Shown one piece after another: positions 35,353 to 44,621 of a DNA stretch of 64,000 nucleotides. The notes below the pieces were generated by a model, which saw nothing but the letters and a program-made list of their open reading frames with translations, was not told the origin of the DNA and did no database searches. Each line of letters opens with the position of its first letter. Position 1 is the stretch's first letter. Location: the NCBI GenBank assembly GCA_965224675.1, contig CBDDAA010000002.1, positions 1,178,001-1,242,000 on the forward strand, given 5' to 3'. Made by a program: the position numbers and the translations under genes. The stretch is from UBA7957 sp965224675 (lineage in GTDB: Bacteria > Pseudomonadota > Gammaproteobacteria > Granulosicoccales > Granulosicoccaceae).

Positions 35353-37350
35353 TCAGATTTGACTCAATATCACTTTTGGCCGGATATCAACCATTCGTTT
35401 ATGCAGGGGCGTGACACGTTGATGCATCCTCCACTCAAATATAGTTGTGTAGGCAATCACAGCCCGCACATACCTGCGTGTTTCGGTATAAGGAATGGTA
35501 TCGATCCAGACATCGGCCGGTAAGGTTTTTTTCGCTGGTAACCAACGTTTTACGCGATGAGGCCCTGCGTTGTAGGCCGCCGTTGCAAGAATCTGATTGT
35601 TGTTGAATTTATTCAGTACAAAACGCAGATAAAAACTGCCCAGTTGGATATTGGTTTTTGCACTGGTAAGATTCCCGGTGCGTTTCATCCCTGTCCGGCG
35701 CGCTACTTCTCTCGCCGTTGCAGGCATAAGCTGCATTAAACCAATAGCACCGGCCCCTGAACGTATATCTTCAATAAATCCGCTCTCACGCCGCATAACG
35801 CCGTAGATCCAGGCAGGTTCAATCGCATTCTCGGTAGAGGCTTTTTGAACCTCGGTGGTATGTGGCATTGGAAATCTCAAGGCCAAGGCATTTTTTTCTC
35901 CTGTTTTAGCAATGGTAAATACTGATCGATCTGCCCATCCCCAATCCTTGGCAAGTTCTGCTACTGCATACTGCCCGATACTATCCAGCCCGGCGACCAC
36001 CCGCATCCATTCACGTCGCCCCTCCCAGGCCAAACCCGCATAATGATATTCTCGTGCAATGATTAAGGCTTTATTCTTCATCAACCGCTGTTTTAGGGCT
36101 TTTTCCGCAACCGATGTATTATCATTAAGCGCATAAGGTAAACCCAGACGATCAGCCGCAAGAAAGCCATAATACGAAAGCGTTTTTGCAAGTGTTTCAA
36201 ATAGAGAATTGGCTTTTTTTGACCTACCTGTTTCCGCATAAGCATAAGCGAGCCAGTAACGCCATTGAATATCAGATTGCTCACTTTTTGGTAGCGATTT
36301 GATATCACGAATCACCTCCGGCCAGTCAAGTGCGCGCATGGCCGTTCTAATCCGCCAATACCGAATGTCCTGTCCAATGTATTTATCAGCCAAATTATGT
36401 AACCAATCATGCGCCTGTTCCAGACCATCGAAAGCACCCATCCTTGCAATCAGTCGGTCGATAGCAAATCGTTTTGTGCGACTAAATGAATATTGCTTAC
36501 GCACTTTCTTCCAATAGGGATACGCTGTGCCTGCGTCACGCTTTGCCCATTTTTTCATCAGGCTCAGGATGATACGACGATTGATGGCTAAGTCTTCATC
36601 AAAAACTGCGGTATCGGGTAATATCTTTGCAGGATCGGTATAAACCTTTAACCAGGATTTAATTGGTTTTCTATCTGACTTGCTCAAATAAGACAGCATC
36701 TTACTTATCTCTGCGGTTTGACCCCTCTGCATTAATCGCTGAATACGAGTCCATACCATGGAAACGCTCGCAGGGTCATGCCGCTCGAGGATCTTAAAAG
36801 CTTGTATGCAGGCATCCGGGTGTTTTATCGGGCGAGTCCATAAGGATTTGGAGGATGGGTCAAATCTATTGGTTTTTTTAGTTTTAATGCGTGCAAGCAG
36901 ATAGTCACATTTTTTTCCCAACTTTTTGCTGGAAGGGATACTCAGGTACTCTCGCCACTTTTTCTTCTCTGCTAATGAACGCAGTAAGGTTCGAGTCAGT
37001 TTTCGCGCTAAGGTCGTGTCAGCTGTAATTTTTGAGAATTTTGCAATTTCGTTATAGATTTGTGCCTCGGCATTCGTTCTTATGCGCTTTTTGATCTGCT
37101 CATATTCCAGGTAGTAAGCTATTGGATAGTCAGTTAATTGTTTTTGTAACTTTTGAAATCGCCTGTACTGCCCCTTTGAAAGTGCTTTTCGAGCATCTGA
37201 GAATAATTCACGCTCCACCTCATAATAAGCAGCTGAACCATCGTATTCATAGTTAGATGATATAAGATTCGCCTGGCTGTTATCGGTTATTGCGAATCCG
37301 GCCATTACTATCAGCGTAACGCTTATTCGATTTGATATTTTATAGATCAT
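35353..37350 (-). CDS. slt: Soluble lytic murein transglycosylase Slt
   Basis: The 665-residue exported protein has a signal peptide (about 1-28) and a long alpha-superhelical U-ring/linker domain (about 40-480). The C-terminal catalytic SLT domain has catalytic Glu in YGVMRRESGFIEDIRSGAGA, IGLMQLMPATAREVA and LATAAYNAGPHRVKRWLP. It cleaves peptidoglycan, leaving 1,6-anhydro-muramic acid. Length is near the E. coli Slt70. It is divergent from adk across a 427-base gap. Confidence 0.96.
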   Translation of the reverse strand: MIYKISNRISVTLIVMAGFAITDNSQANLISSNYEYDGSAAYYEVERELFSDARKALSKGQYRRFQKLQKQLTDYPIAYYLEYEQIKKRIRTNAEAQIYNEIAKFSKITADTTLARKLTRTLLRSLAEKKKWREYLSIPSSKKLGKKCDYLLARIKTKKTNRFDPSSKSLWTRPIKHPDACIQAFKILERHDPASVSMVWTRIQRLMQRGQTAEISKMLSYLSKSDRKPIKSWLKVYTDPAKILPDTAVFDEDLAINRRIILSLMKKWAKRDAGTAYPYWKKVRKQYSFSRTKRFAIDRLIARMGAFDGLEQAHDWLHNLADKYIGQDIRYWRIRTAMRALDWPEVIRDIKSLPKSEQSDIQWRYWLAYAYAETGRSKKANSLFETLAKTLSYYGFLAADRLGLPYALNDNTSVAEKALKQRLMKNKALIIAREYHYAGLAWEGRREWMRVVAGLDSIGQYAVAELAKDWGWADRSVFTIAKTGEKNALALRFPMPHTTEVQKASTENAIEPAWIYGVMRRESGFIEDIRSGAGAIGLMQLMPATAREVARRTGMKRTGNLTSAKTNIQLGSFYLRFVLNKFNNNQILATAAYNAGPHRVKRWLPAKKTLPADVWIDTIPYTETRRYVRAVIAYTTIFEWRMHQRVTPLHKRMVDIRPKVILSQI

Positions 37351-37777
37351 TAACTATTCGGTATGAGTCTTTAATGACTCGCCCTGATTGGGTTTAAAGT
37401 TATTCGAAAAGTCCAGCTATGTATAGCCATTAGGAAAATCCAAGCCTCCGTCTATAGCATAGTCTATTAAACGCTGCACAGCGTCCCAATAAATTACATA
37501 AAATCAGTTGTTAATGCGCTATGCTAAAACCTTCAAACGCTGCCTATCCTCATATTCAGATAAAAAATTCAGCATAACTTGTGCCCACTGGTAACATCAG
37601 AAACTTCATGTCAATCACCCATCTTGGTTATGACATATTCCAGATTCTGTTATAAACTGCCGGAAATTCCAGCAAGATCGTTTTATTAACCCGTATTCTC
37701 GATGTCGATAGTTTTGTATGCTATTCATCGTGATTGCAGATTCAAACATCTAATTCAGTTAGATCGGAGGTAACTCA
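37351..37777. other. Divergent intergenic region between slt and adk
   Basis: The 427 bases hold no gene or convincing hairpin. Promoters for both flanking genes are expected here. The strong adk ribosome site (TCGGAGGTAACTCA) ends the region. Confidence 0.5.
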
Positions 37778-38449
37778 ATGCGCATTATTCTTCTCGGTGG
37801 GCCCGGTGCAGGCAAAGGAACACAATCTGGGTTTATTAGTAAAAAATATAATATCCCGCAGATCTCTACCGGCGATATGCTCAGAGCAGCTGTTAAAGAT
37901 GGTACTCCGCTAGGATTAGAGGCTAAAAAAGTGATGGATTCTGGCGGACTCGTGTCAGATGAAATTATTATTGGTCTGGTGAAGGAGCGTATCACTCAAG
38001 CTGACTGTGAAAACGGTTTTTTATTTGATGGATTTCCACGCACGATCGCCCAGGCCGATGCCTTAAAGGAAGCAAATGTTACAATCGATGCGGTAGTGGA
38101 AATTGACGTTGATAACGATGAAATAATAAAACGAATGAGTGGCCGCCGTGCACATTTGGCATCAGGGCGAACATACCATGTGATTTACAATCCACCTAAA
38201 GAAGAAGGCAAAGACGATGTTACCGGCGAACCACTGGTACAAAGAGATGATGATAAGGAAGAAACGGTTAAATCTCGTCTGGAGGTTTATCATGAACAAA
38301 CCTCACCCTTGATTCAGTATTATTCAGCCAAACCCGAGCATGACAGTACCTCTGCGCCTGCCTATTTCAAGATAAACGGCATTGGTAATCTTGAAGAGAT
38401 TCGTGATCAGATATTTACTTCACTTGATTCCGTTGAAACCAGTTCTTGA
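37778..38449 (+). CDS. adk: Adenylate kinase
   Basis: The 223-residue long-form adenylate kinase has P-loop GGPGAGKGTQ, NMP-binding STGDMLRAAV and DGFPRTIAQADAL. The LID domain (about 122-165) reads GRRAHLASGRTYHVIYNPP without zinc cysteines, as usual in gammaproteobacteria. It interconverts ATP, AMP and ADP. The final 43 bases overlap the convergent SDR gene. Confidence 0.98.
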   Translation: MRIILLGGPGAGKGTQSGFISKKYNIPQISTGDMLRAAVKDGTPLGLEAKKVMDSGGLVSDEIIIGLVKERITQADCENGFLFDGFPRTIAQADALKEANVTIDAVVEIDVDNDEIIKRMSGRRAHLASGRTYHVIYNPPKEEGKDDVTGEPLVQRDDDKEETVKSRLEVYHEQTSPLIQYYSAKPEHDSTSAPAYFKINGIGNLEEIRDQIFTSLDSVETSS

Positions 38450-39312
38450 GAAATATCTGCAATACCTTGATCCAGCGTTGGGTATTTTAATTTAATACCC
38501 AACGTTTGGCATAGGTGATTATTACGAATTCGCTTTGATTCCTTCAAATAAGACATGATGCCTTTTCCGAGTCGTCGTTCAGCTTGTTGCATGCTTATCT
38601 GAATTGGAGGCGCTAATTCGAACAGATCCGCGAGCTTTAAAAAATAGTCAGTCATTGTTGTTGGATGACCGTCAACGGCATTGAAAATGCCTGCTATATC
38701 GCAATCCCCCATTCTAAAACATACATCAATAAGGTCTTTACTGTATATGCGATTACTCCATGGCGATTGCTCTTCAAGCAGCACGGGATCTGCACGTCTT
38801 ATCCGCTCAAGCGGTAGCTTTCCAGGCCCATAGAGTCCCGCGACCCTTAAAATAGCCAAAGGCACACCCGCCGATTCACTCCATCTACGCCATTGTTTTT
38901 CAGCATCAACACGCCGAAATGCCCGATCTGTCTGTGGATTCAGGGCAGACATTTCATCGATCCAGTTGCCGTTGCAATCGCCATAGACCCCCGTCGTACT
39001 TATAAGGACCAACCGTTGCACCCGCAAGCGAAGTAAATAATTTGCAATGAAATTGCGTGATCGTCTGTCTGTTTTACCCATCGCCTGGGGTGCAATAAAA
39101 TAATAGAGGCAATCAAATACAGTATTTTGCTGAGAAAGACTAAAATGTGAGCTATCCAGATCAATAATGGATACATCAATTCCACGCTTTTCAAGTTTGT
39201 TCGCAGACTCAGTTGATTTTACAAATGCCGATACTGATGAACTATTTTGCAGTTCCTTGTCAGCAAGCCGGGAGCCAACAAAACCACAACCTGCAATCAT
39301 AATTCTGCGCAT
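38407..39312 (-). CDS. YeeZ-like NAD(P)-binding epimerase/dehydratase-family protein
   Basis: The 301-residue atypical SDR protein has a Rossmann opening MIAGCGFVGSRLADKE, with the GxGxxG variant of YeeZ-type proteins. LVLISTTGVYGDCNGNWIDE and AILRVAGLYGPG are also seen. The substrate is unknown. It overlaps the adk 3' end by 43 bases in convergent orientation and lies 2 bases from the GIY-YIG gene, which is upstream and probably cotranscribed. Confidence 0.85.
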   Translation of the reverse strand: MRRIMIAGCGFVGSRLADKELQNSSSVSAFVKSTESANKLEKRGIDVSIIDLDSSHFSLSQQNTVFDCLYYFIAPQAMGKTDRRSRNFIANYLLRLRVQRLVLISTTGVYGDCNGNWIDEMSALNPQTDRAFRRVDAEKQWRRWSESAGVPLAILRVAGLYGPGKLPLERIRRADPVLLEEQSPWSNRIYSKDLIDVCFRMGDCDIAGIFNAVDGHPTTMTDYFLKLADLFELAPPIQISMQQAERRLGKGIMSYLKESKRIRNNHLCQTLGIKLKYPTLDQGIADISQELVSTESSEVNI

Positions 39313-39314
39313 CT

Positions 39315-39587
39315 TTAACCACCTGCTATCAGTCTTAATTTTCTCTGTCGTGACATCATTTTTATGGTTTTTTCGCGACGCATTGCAATACTTCTGCTAT
39401 TTGTGCTCTCTACATAAACCAGCACCAATGGACGGCGCCCCCGAGTATACCTCGCCGCCAATCGACCACTATTGTTATGCTCATAGACCCTGCGCCCAAC
39501 ATCAGTAGTAATGCCGGTATAAAGCGAGTTATCCGCGCAACGTAAGACATACACCGTCCAATTAATTTGTTTACTCATATGCATCAT
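39315..39587 (-). CDS. GIY-YIG domain protein (YhbQ/UPF0213 family)
   Basis: The 90-residue single-domain GIY-YIG protein has WTVYVLRCADNSLYTGITTD (Tyr pair of the motif), Arg in VGRRVYEHN and Glu in REKTIK. These are the expected catalytic residues of this nuclease fold. E. coli YhbQ shows weak structure-dependent nuclease activity. It is first in a two-gene leftward unit with the SDR gene. Confidence 0.9.
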   Translation of the reverse strand: MMHMSKQINWTVYVLRCADNSLYTGITTDVGRRVYEHNNSGRLAARYTRGRRPLVLVYVESTNSRSIAMRREKTIKMMSRQRKLRLIAGG

Positions 39588-39846
39588 TAATTAATATGCC
39601 GCTATCCAGCAGATTTATTTAAAATAATTGGAAACACGGCTAAATCCGGTGGTTTTGCAACCTGACTCATCTGTAAATAAAGTGTAAAATTAAGATCTGT
39701 TTAGATAACAATTATCTACTGCATTATTTAGCATAAATAATTTAACCTACAAGAACACACATAAGCAATAGCTACAGATGTGTTAATAGCTAAGCCCTCA
39801 ACGGGGTTGAATACGTTCTAAAAATGGTCACTACAGTTAAGCCTAA

Positions 39847-40449
39847 ATGGATAAAGAGCATCTAAAAAAACTTGCACGTATGCCGATGCCTTTCGGCAAG
39901 TATAAAGACAGGCGATTGATTGATTTGCCAGAGCATTACCTGTTATGGTTCGAAAAGCAGGGATTTCCTAATGGCAACCTTGGACAACTTATGCAGCTGG
40001 CTCTGGAAATCCAGCGAAATGGATTGAGTCATTTGCTCTCACCGCTAAAAAATCCAGATCAGAAAAAGCAAGGAAACATTCTCAGCATGACCCCGGATCA
40101 GCTTATTAAATTAATTAAAACCACGCCCGATGCGGTGAGTTTTGAACAAGTGATCAATACAATTCAACAACACTTTATTTATACACCCACTCGATTCAGG
40201 ATCGGCAATGACGATGATATGATCACTAATGATGCTGGCGTTAATGAAGGCAGTTGCAAAATATTTGCTTTCGCAAAATTACTTGGGCTTAACAAAACAC
40301 AAACCTTGGCCTGTTTCGGCGATTATTACCGTCATGATGTATTAGTACACCCAGACGCAAATGATCATCCCAATATACGTGCATTTATAAAATATAGTAA
40401 CGAGGGTGTTCAATTTGACAACCTCGCACTAAAGAAGAATACAAGCTAA
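39847..40449 (+). CDS. DUF3820-HopJ fusion protein
   Basis: The 200-residue protein joins two domains usually met separately. Residues about 12-65 (MPMPFGKYKDRRLIDLPEHYLLWF) match DUF3820. Residues about 86-192 (FIYTPTRFRIGN, NEGSCKIFAFAKLLGLNK, TLACFGDYYRHDVLVHPD, NIRAFIKY) match the HopJ type III effector family, which is widespread in non-pathogenic gammaproteobacteria. The frame is open throughout. No signal peptide is seen. Molecular function of either domain is unknown. It precedes the DUF3581 gene by 59 bases. Confidence 0.85.
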   Translation: MDKEHLKKLARMPMPFGKYKDRRLIDLPEHYLLWFEKQGFPNGNLGQLMQLALEIQRNGLSHLLSPLKNPDQKKQGNILSMTPDQLIKLIKTTPDAVSFEQVINTIQQHFIYTPTRFRIGNDDDMITNDAGVNEGSCKIFAFAKLLGLNKTQTLACFGDYYRHDVLVHPDANDHPNIRAFIKYSNEGVQFDNLALKKNTS

Positions 40450-40508
40450 AAATAATATAAGCCTATAAAACTCTTACCAGGAAACTTTTAAACTCAATAA
40501 AGCAGACC

Positions 40509-41216
40509 ATGAACTTACAAGACTATTACTCTGAAAAAGAAAGATATATCCAGTTCTCTCGTGAGCAAGCCAGCAACTTTGCAAAAAAAATAGCTGGAGA
40601 TTTCAACCCGCTTCATGACACTGATTCAAAACGTTTTTGTGTTCCCGGAGATCTGCTGTTTGCCTGCTGTCTTTGCAAGCATGGGTTAAGTAAAAAAATG
40701 CATTTCCGTTTTTCCGGTATGATTGGTTCTGGAGTTGAACTTGATTTTAATCCTTCCGATCACAGCGAAATACCTGTGGTAAACAACGACGGCAAGGAGT
40801 TTCTCAGGCTCACCCGTAGTACTGATATAACCCGGGACGAGCAATTAATAAACAGCTTAATCAGGCAATACGTTGCATTCTCCGGCTTTAGTTTCCCTGA
40901 TTTGTTGGTGCCGCTTATGGCTAAGCACAATGTCATGATCAACCCACAGCGCCCGTTAGTCATCTATGAGTCTATGCAGATTGACTTGTCTAGCTTAGAT
41001 TTCAAGAATGTTACTTTGCAACAAAGTGGGGCTAAACTTAAAATAAAGGAAAAGCGTGGCGATGCCCTGTTGGAATTCCGATTAATTGCAGATGACAGAA
41101 TTGTAGGCAACGGATTTAAAACAATGGTATTAAGTGGATTGAGGCCTTACAACGAAGAGGCAATGACTGCTTTAGTAGAGAATTATCTGACATTGAAGTC
41201 GGGATTGAACACTTAA
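40509..41216 (+). CDS. DUF3581 family protein
   Basis: The 235-residue cytoplasmic protein has an ISREQA-like start followed by FAKKIAGDFNPLHDTDSKRFCVPGDLLFA. This recalls the hydratase motif (GDxNPxH) of MaoC/hotdog folds and is the signature of DUF3581. The conserved Asp/His pair suggests a hotdog enzyme or ligand-binding protein, but no substrate is known. Same strand as the HopJ fusion gene and possibly cotranscribed. Confidence 0.85.
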   Translation: MNLQDYYSEKERYIQFSREQASNFAKKIAGDFNPLHDTDSKRFCVPGDLLFACCLCKHGLSKKMHFRFSGMIGSGVELDFNPSDHSEIPVVNNDGKEFLRLTRSTDITRDEQLINSLIRQYVAFSGFSFPDLLVPLMAKHNVMINPQRPLVIYESMQIDLSSLDFKNVTLQQSGAKLKIKEKRGDALLEFRLIADDRIVGNGFKTMVLSGLRPYNEEAMTALVENYLTLKSGLNT

Positions 41217-41272
41217 TCTGGAAAACTAATAAAATACATGTGCCTGGGAGTGTGTTGTAAGTAGATGGAGCG

Positions 41273-42256
41273 CTAATTTCCAGTAGCCCCACAATACCCG
41301 ATATTTCCAGCAAGCTGCATTATCGTTTCATCTAACGTTATCTGGGGAATCCAGCCCGTTAATTTAGTAATTCGCTCAATATCTGGTACCCGGGTTTTAA
41401 TATCTTCAAATCCCTGACCATAGGCATCAGCATAGGAAATTTTAATAATATCGGATTTGCTTTGCGTTAAGTTAATTATTTTTTTTGCTAACTGCATTAT
41501 TGAAATCCGCTCAGTACTACCAATGTTATATACATTTCCAACAGCTTCCGGCGTCTCCGATAATTGCAAAATAGCTTTTCTTACATCGTAAACACTGCAA
41601 AAGCAGCGGTCCTGGCTGCCATCGCCATAAACTGAAACTGGCTCATGGTTCACTGCCTGATGGATAAAACGAGGCATCACCATTCCATAATCTGCGGTTT
41701 GCCTTGGGCCCACAGTATTGAACAATCTGGCGATAACCACCGGGAGTTTATATTCACGATAATAAGCAAGCGCAAGGAATTCATCCATTAATTTACTGTT
41801 TGCATAGCTCCATCGGGGTCTCGAACTTGGTCCAAAAATAACATCGTTCTCTTCGGAGAATGGCAGGACCTCAACCTTCCCATAAACTTCAGAAGAACTT
41901 GCAATCAGAATCTTCAAATTGTGATTTTTCGCCACCTTAAGTAATTTTTCAGTGCCGAGAACATTCGTTTCGAATGCTTGTATAGGTTTTTCAATGATAA
42001 GGCGTACACCAACTGTCGCAGCCAAGTGTATAATGACATCAACATCACTTACTATTTGATTTAATAATGCCTCATTCAAAACTGAGCCTGTAACCTGCTT
42101 GAATGCGGGGTTGTTTAACAAATGTCGAATATTACTTAAACGTCCGGTCGATAGATCATCAATAGAAGTAACTTGCTTACCCTGTTGAATCAAGAAATCA
42201 GCCAGATGAGACCCGATAAAGCCCGCACCACCTGTTATCAAATAGTGTTTATACAT
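41273..42256 (-). CDS. NAD-dependent nucleotide-sugar epimerase/dehydratase (extended SDR)
   Basis: The 327-residue extended SDR has NAD-binding TGGAGFIGSHLADFL, catalytic SSSEVYG (Ser) and YANSK (Tyr/Lys), and substrate-domain GPRQTADYGMVMPRF and YGDGSQDRCFCSVYD. It probably acts on a UDP- or GDP-sugar (4-epimerase or UDP-glucuronate decarboxylase-like) for polysaccharide synthesis. Its start overlaps the stop of the glycosyltransferase gene by 8 bases, so the three genes form one leftward operon. Confidence 0.88.
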   Translation of the reverse strand: MYKHYLITGGAGFIGSHLADFLIQQGKQVTSIDDLSTGRLSNIRHLLNNPAFKQVTGSVLNEALLNQIVSDVDVIIHLAATVGVRLIIEKPIQAFETNVLGTEKLLKVAKNHNLKILIASSSEVYGKVEVLPFSEENDVIFGPSSRPRWSYANSKLMDEFLALAYYREYKLPVVIARLFNTVGPRQTADYGMVMPRFIHQAVNHEPVSVYGDGSQDRCFCSVYDVRKAILQLSETPEAVGNVYNIGSTERISIMQLAKKIINLTQSKSDIIKISYADAYGQGFEDIKTRVPDIERITKLTGWIPQITLDETIMQLAGNIGYCGATGN

Positions 42257-43241
42257 TTCCTCTACTGCTTTTATTCATTAATGCAACTCTATAAACATCG
42301 ATTATTTTTTCGATTGATTGAAATTCATCCAATGCCATCATCTGTTGGTTATTTAAAACAAGCCGACCTCCACTCAATGCACTATCAAGGCATTTTGCAA
42401 TGACTAAAGGGTCGTCATTTTCGCTAATAAAGCAACCCTCAATATTATTAATCCATTCCTTGACATCTCCCACATCGACTGAAACCACGGGTAGCCGACA
42501 TGCCAAAGCTTCCTTGATAACCGTCGGTGATCCTTCATGTTTAGAGGTTAATAATAAGACATCGCAGGCATTCATATATAATGGAACTTGCTCATGTCTG
42601 ACTGAAGAAATTGTGATTAACCTTACATTGTCATGTTGAGTAATGCACTGCACTGACCGCTTGGCAAGCGAGTGGCGTTTTACCGCTTTCAGCTCATTGG
42701 CGGCAAATAGAACCAATTTGCCATTTTCAGGTAATGAGGCATATTGCCGGGCAATCGGCCTATTCATAGGTTTGAAGAGATTCAAATCAACACCGTGCGC
42801 CACTACATGATAGCTTCTTCCAGGCGCTAGGAACTTCGCCATATGTTGGGAAACAATAATAACCTCAGTGCAATAGTTTGCCAGTAATTTACTTATCCAC
42901 TGAAGAACCCTTCCGGCAAACGTATATTCTCCATGTTCGCCAACAACGCCTTGTAAATCACTGCCCCAAAATGTAATTACCGTTGGTAATCTATAGGGTA
43001 AGGGAATAAGCCCACTTTGGCCGAAATGCATGTGAATTAAATCAAACTCTTCAATATTATACTGCTTAAGAAAATCACGCCTGGCCTGCAAATAGTTACT
43101 CAGCCGCTTGCCACCTCGAAACGAAAATACTGACACTCCTATCCCGGCGCCTTCAAGAAATTTTGCTTGCTGAACAATAAAAGGCACTTGATTGGGATGC
43201 GCCTCGTCTGGCCACTCACTTGTAACAAACAATACTTTCAC
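42249..43241 (-). CDS. GT4-type glycosyltransferase
   Basis: The 330-residue GT-B glycosyltransferase starts KVLFVTSEWPDEAHPNQVPFI. An HMHFGQSG segment and the C-terminal nucleotide-binding half with LLTSKHEGSPTVIKEALACRLPVV, containing the E-x7-E motif, follow. Acceptor and donor are unknown. It sits between the GT2 gene (4-base overlap) and the epimerase gene (8-base overlap). Confidence 0.9.
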   Translation of the reverse strand: MKVLFVTSEWPDEAHPNQVPFIVQQAKFLEGAGIGVSVFSFRGGKRLSNYLQARRDFLKQYNIEEFDLIHMHFGQSGLIPLPYRLPTVITFWGSDLQGVVGEHGEYTFAGRVLQWISKLLANYCTEVIIVSQHMAKFLAPGRSYHVVAHGVDLNLFKPMNRPIARQYASLPENGKLVLFAANELKAVKRHSLAKRSVQCITQHDNVRLITISSVRHEQVPLYMNACDVLLLTSKHEGSPTVIKEALACRLPVVSVDVGDVKEWINNIEGCFISENDDPLVIAKCLDSALSGGRLVLNNQQMMALDEFQSIEKIIDVYRVALMNKSSRGNV

Positions 43242-44281
43242 TTATTTTCCCTAAACAATTTAAGCCTGTATAAGCACTGACCCACTAGCTTACGAATACT
43301 TTTATAAGCTTCGCTGATCAATTGTTTCAAGAAACCTGAAGACCAGAGAACGTGCATAACACTTAGCATAAACGGCATCATCAAACACGGCATAATTTTT
43401 TTTGACTTAATAATGCAAGCTATACTCGAAGAGATCAATAATAACAAATACCCATACAGAAGTATCTGTACCAATAACGGAGGATCAGGTAACAAAAAAA
43501 GATTACACAGAATTATAATCATAGGCAGAAAAGCAGCTATCTGCCGTACTTTGATAGAAGCCGGGAAATGAAAAGTTGTTTTTGCCCGGCCCATTCCATA
43601 AGAGAAATACTGATTGGCGAATTTCCGCAAAGATGTTCGAGCGTAATAGTCGGCCCGAATCTGCGGGTTAAAAAGAATTTTCTTACCATCGCGTCTTACA
43701 CGAAGATTGAATTCATAATCCTGATTAATGATCCAGTCCTCATTAAAACCGCCCAACGACAGTATAGTCTCTTTTCTCCAACAGCCACACCATACTGTAT
43801 CGGTATACTTCATTCGCCTGCCAGCTCTATAATCGACCCCTCCATTACCGAGCGTACAATTCATTGCAAGCGCAATACTCTCGGAGATAACTGCACCGCT
43901 ACCCTTCACTCTGATCAGTCCACCAACACTCCCGGCATTAAACTCATTCAGTGATTGAACAGAATTGATAATATAACCCGGGTAGTAGTAAGCATGTGCA
44001 TCGGCTCGCAATATAATCTCCCCCCGGGCTTTGGATATCCCCATATTCAATCCATCGGAAATGCGTCGCTTCTGATTTTTATAGATACTAATTGATTGCT
44101 GACTTTCACTGACTCCAGACAAATACTCCCAGCTGCCATCTGTACTTCCACCATCGATAAAAATAATCTCAAATCGTTCCGATGGATACCCATTATCCGT
44201 TAAAGATTCAAGGGTAATTGGCAGATACTCAACCTCATTGAGAATAGGCACTATAACGCTAACAAAGGGTAGATAAGTCAT
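43238..44281 (-). CDS. GT2 family glycosyltransferase with C-terminal membrane helices (ExoA-like)
   Basis: The 347-residue protein has a GT-A domain: FVSVIVPILNEVEYLPITLESL, FIDGGSTDGS and ILRADAHAYYYPGYI. A conserved WCGCWRKETILSLGGFNED segment follows, then two or three hydrophobic helices (about 250-315). The layout is like ExoA and related membrane-bound polysaccharide glycosyltransferases. It is first in the leftward operon, which faces away from the giant secreted protein gene. Confidence 0.9.
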   Translation of the reverse strand: MTYLPFVSVIVPILNEVEYLPITLESLTDNGYPSERFEIIFIDGGSTDGSWEYLSGVSESQQSISIYKNQKRRISDGLNMGISKARGEIILRADAHAYYYPGYIINSVQSLNEFNAGSVGGLIRVKGSGAVISESIALAMNCTLGNGGVDYRAGRRMKYTDTVWCGCWRKETILSLGGFNEDWIINQDYEFNLRVRRDGKKILFNPQIRADYYARTSLRKFANQYFSYGMGRAKTTFHFPASIKVRQIAAFLPMIIILCNLFLLPDPPLLVQILLYGYLLLLISSSIACIIKSKKIMPCLMMPFMLSVMHVLWSSGFLKQLISEAYKSIRKLVGQCLYRLKLFRENK

Positions 44282-44621
44282 TTATCAATCAATTTCATTT
44301 TATTTTTTCTAATGTCCTTCAGCATTAGATTTGTAATTCACAAATTACGCTTATTTCTATAAACTTTCATATAGGGTAATCCATAAAAAATAATAGTTTA
44401 TAGTTGATTAATATCAATTTTAAAAAACGGAATTGCTTAAGTATAAAATGAACGAAATAACTTAATGTGAATTATTTTTTTCTCTGATTCACTACTTATT
44501 CAATTAATGTTCCCTTTTGCAAACCAGTCGTGTTATCAGCAACAAGACCATAGTTTACAAAAATAATTCTGGTCCAATATATGCAACCTTACCTTATTGT
44601 TTGTAATAGGGGTTGGGCTTT
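44282..44621. other. AT-rich divergent intergenic region
   Basis: These 340 bases separate the glycosyltransferase operon from the giant secreted protein gene. They contain no gene and presumably hold two divergent promoters. A GGGGTTGGG stretch lies upstream of the ATG at 44622. No hairpin was noted. Confidence 0.5.
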
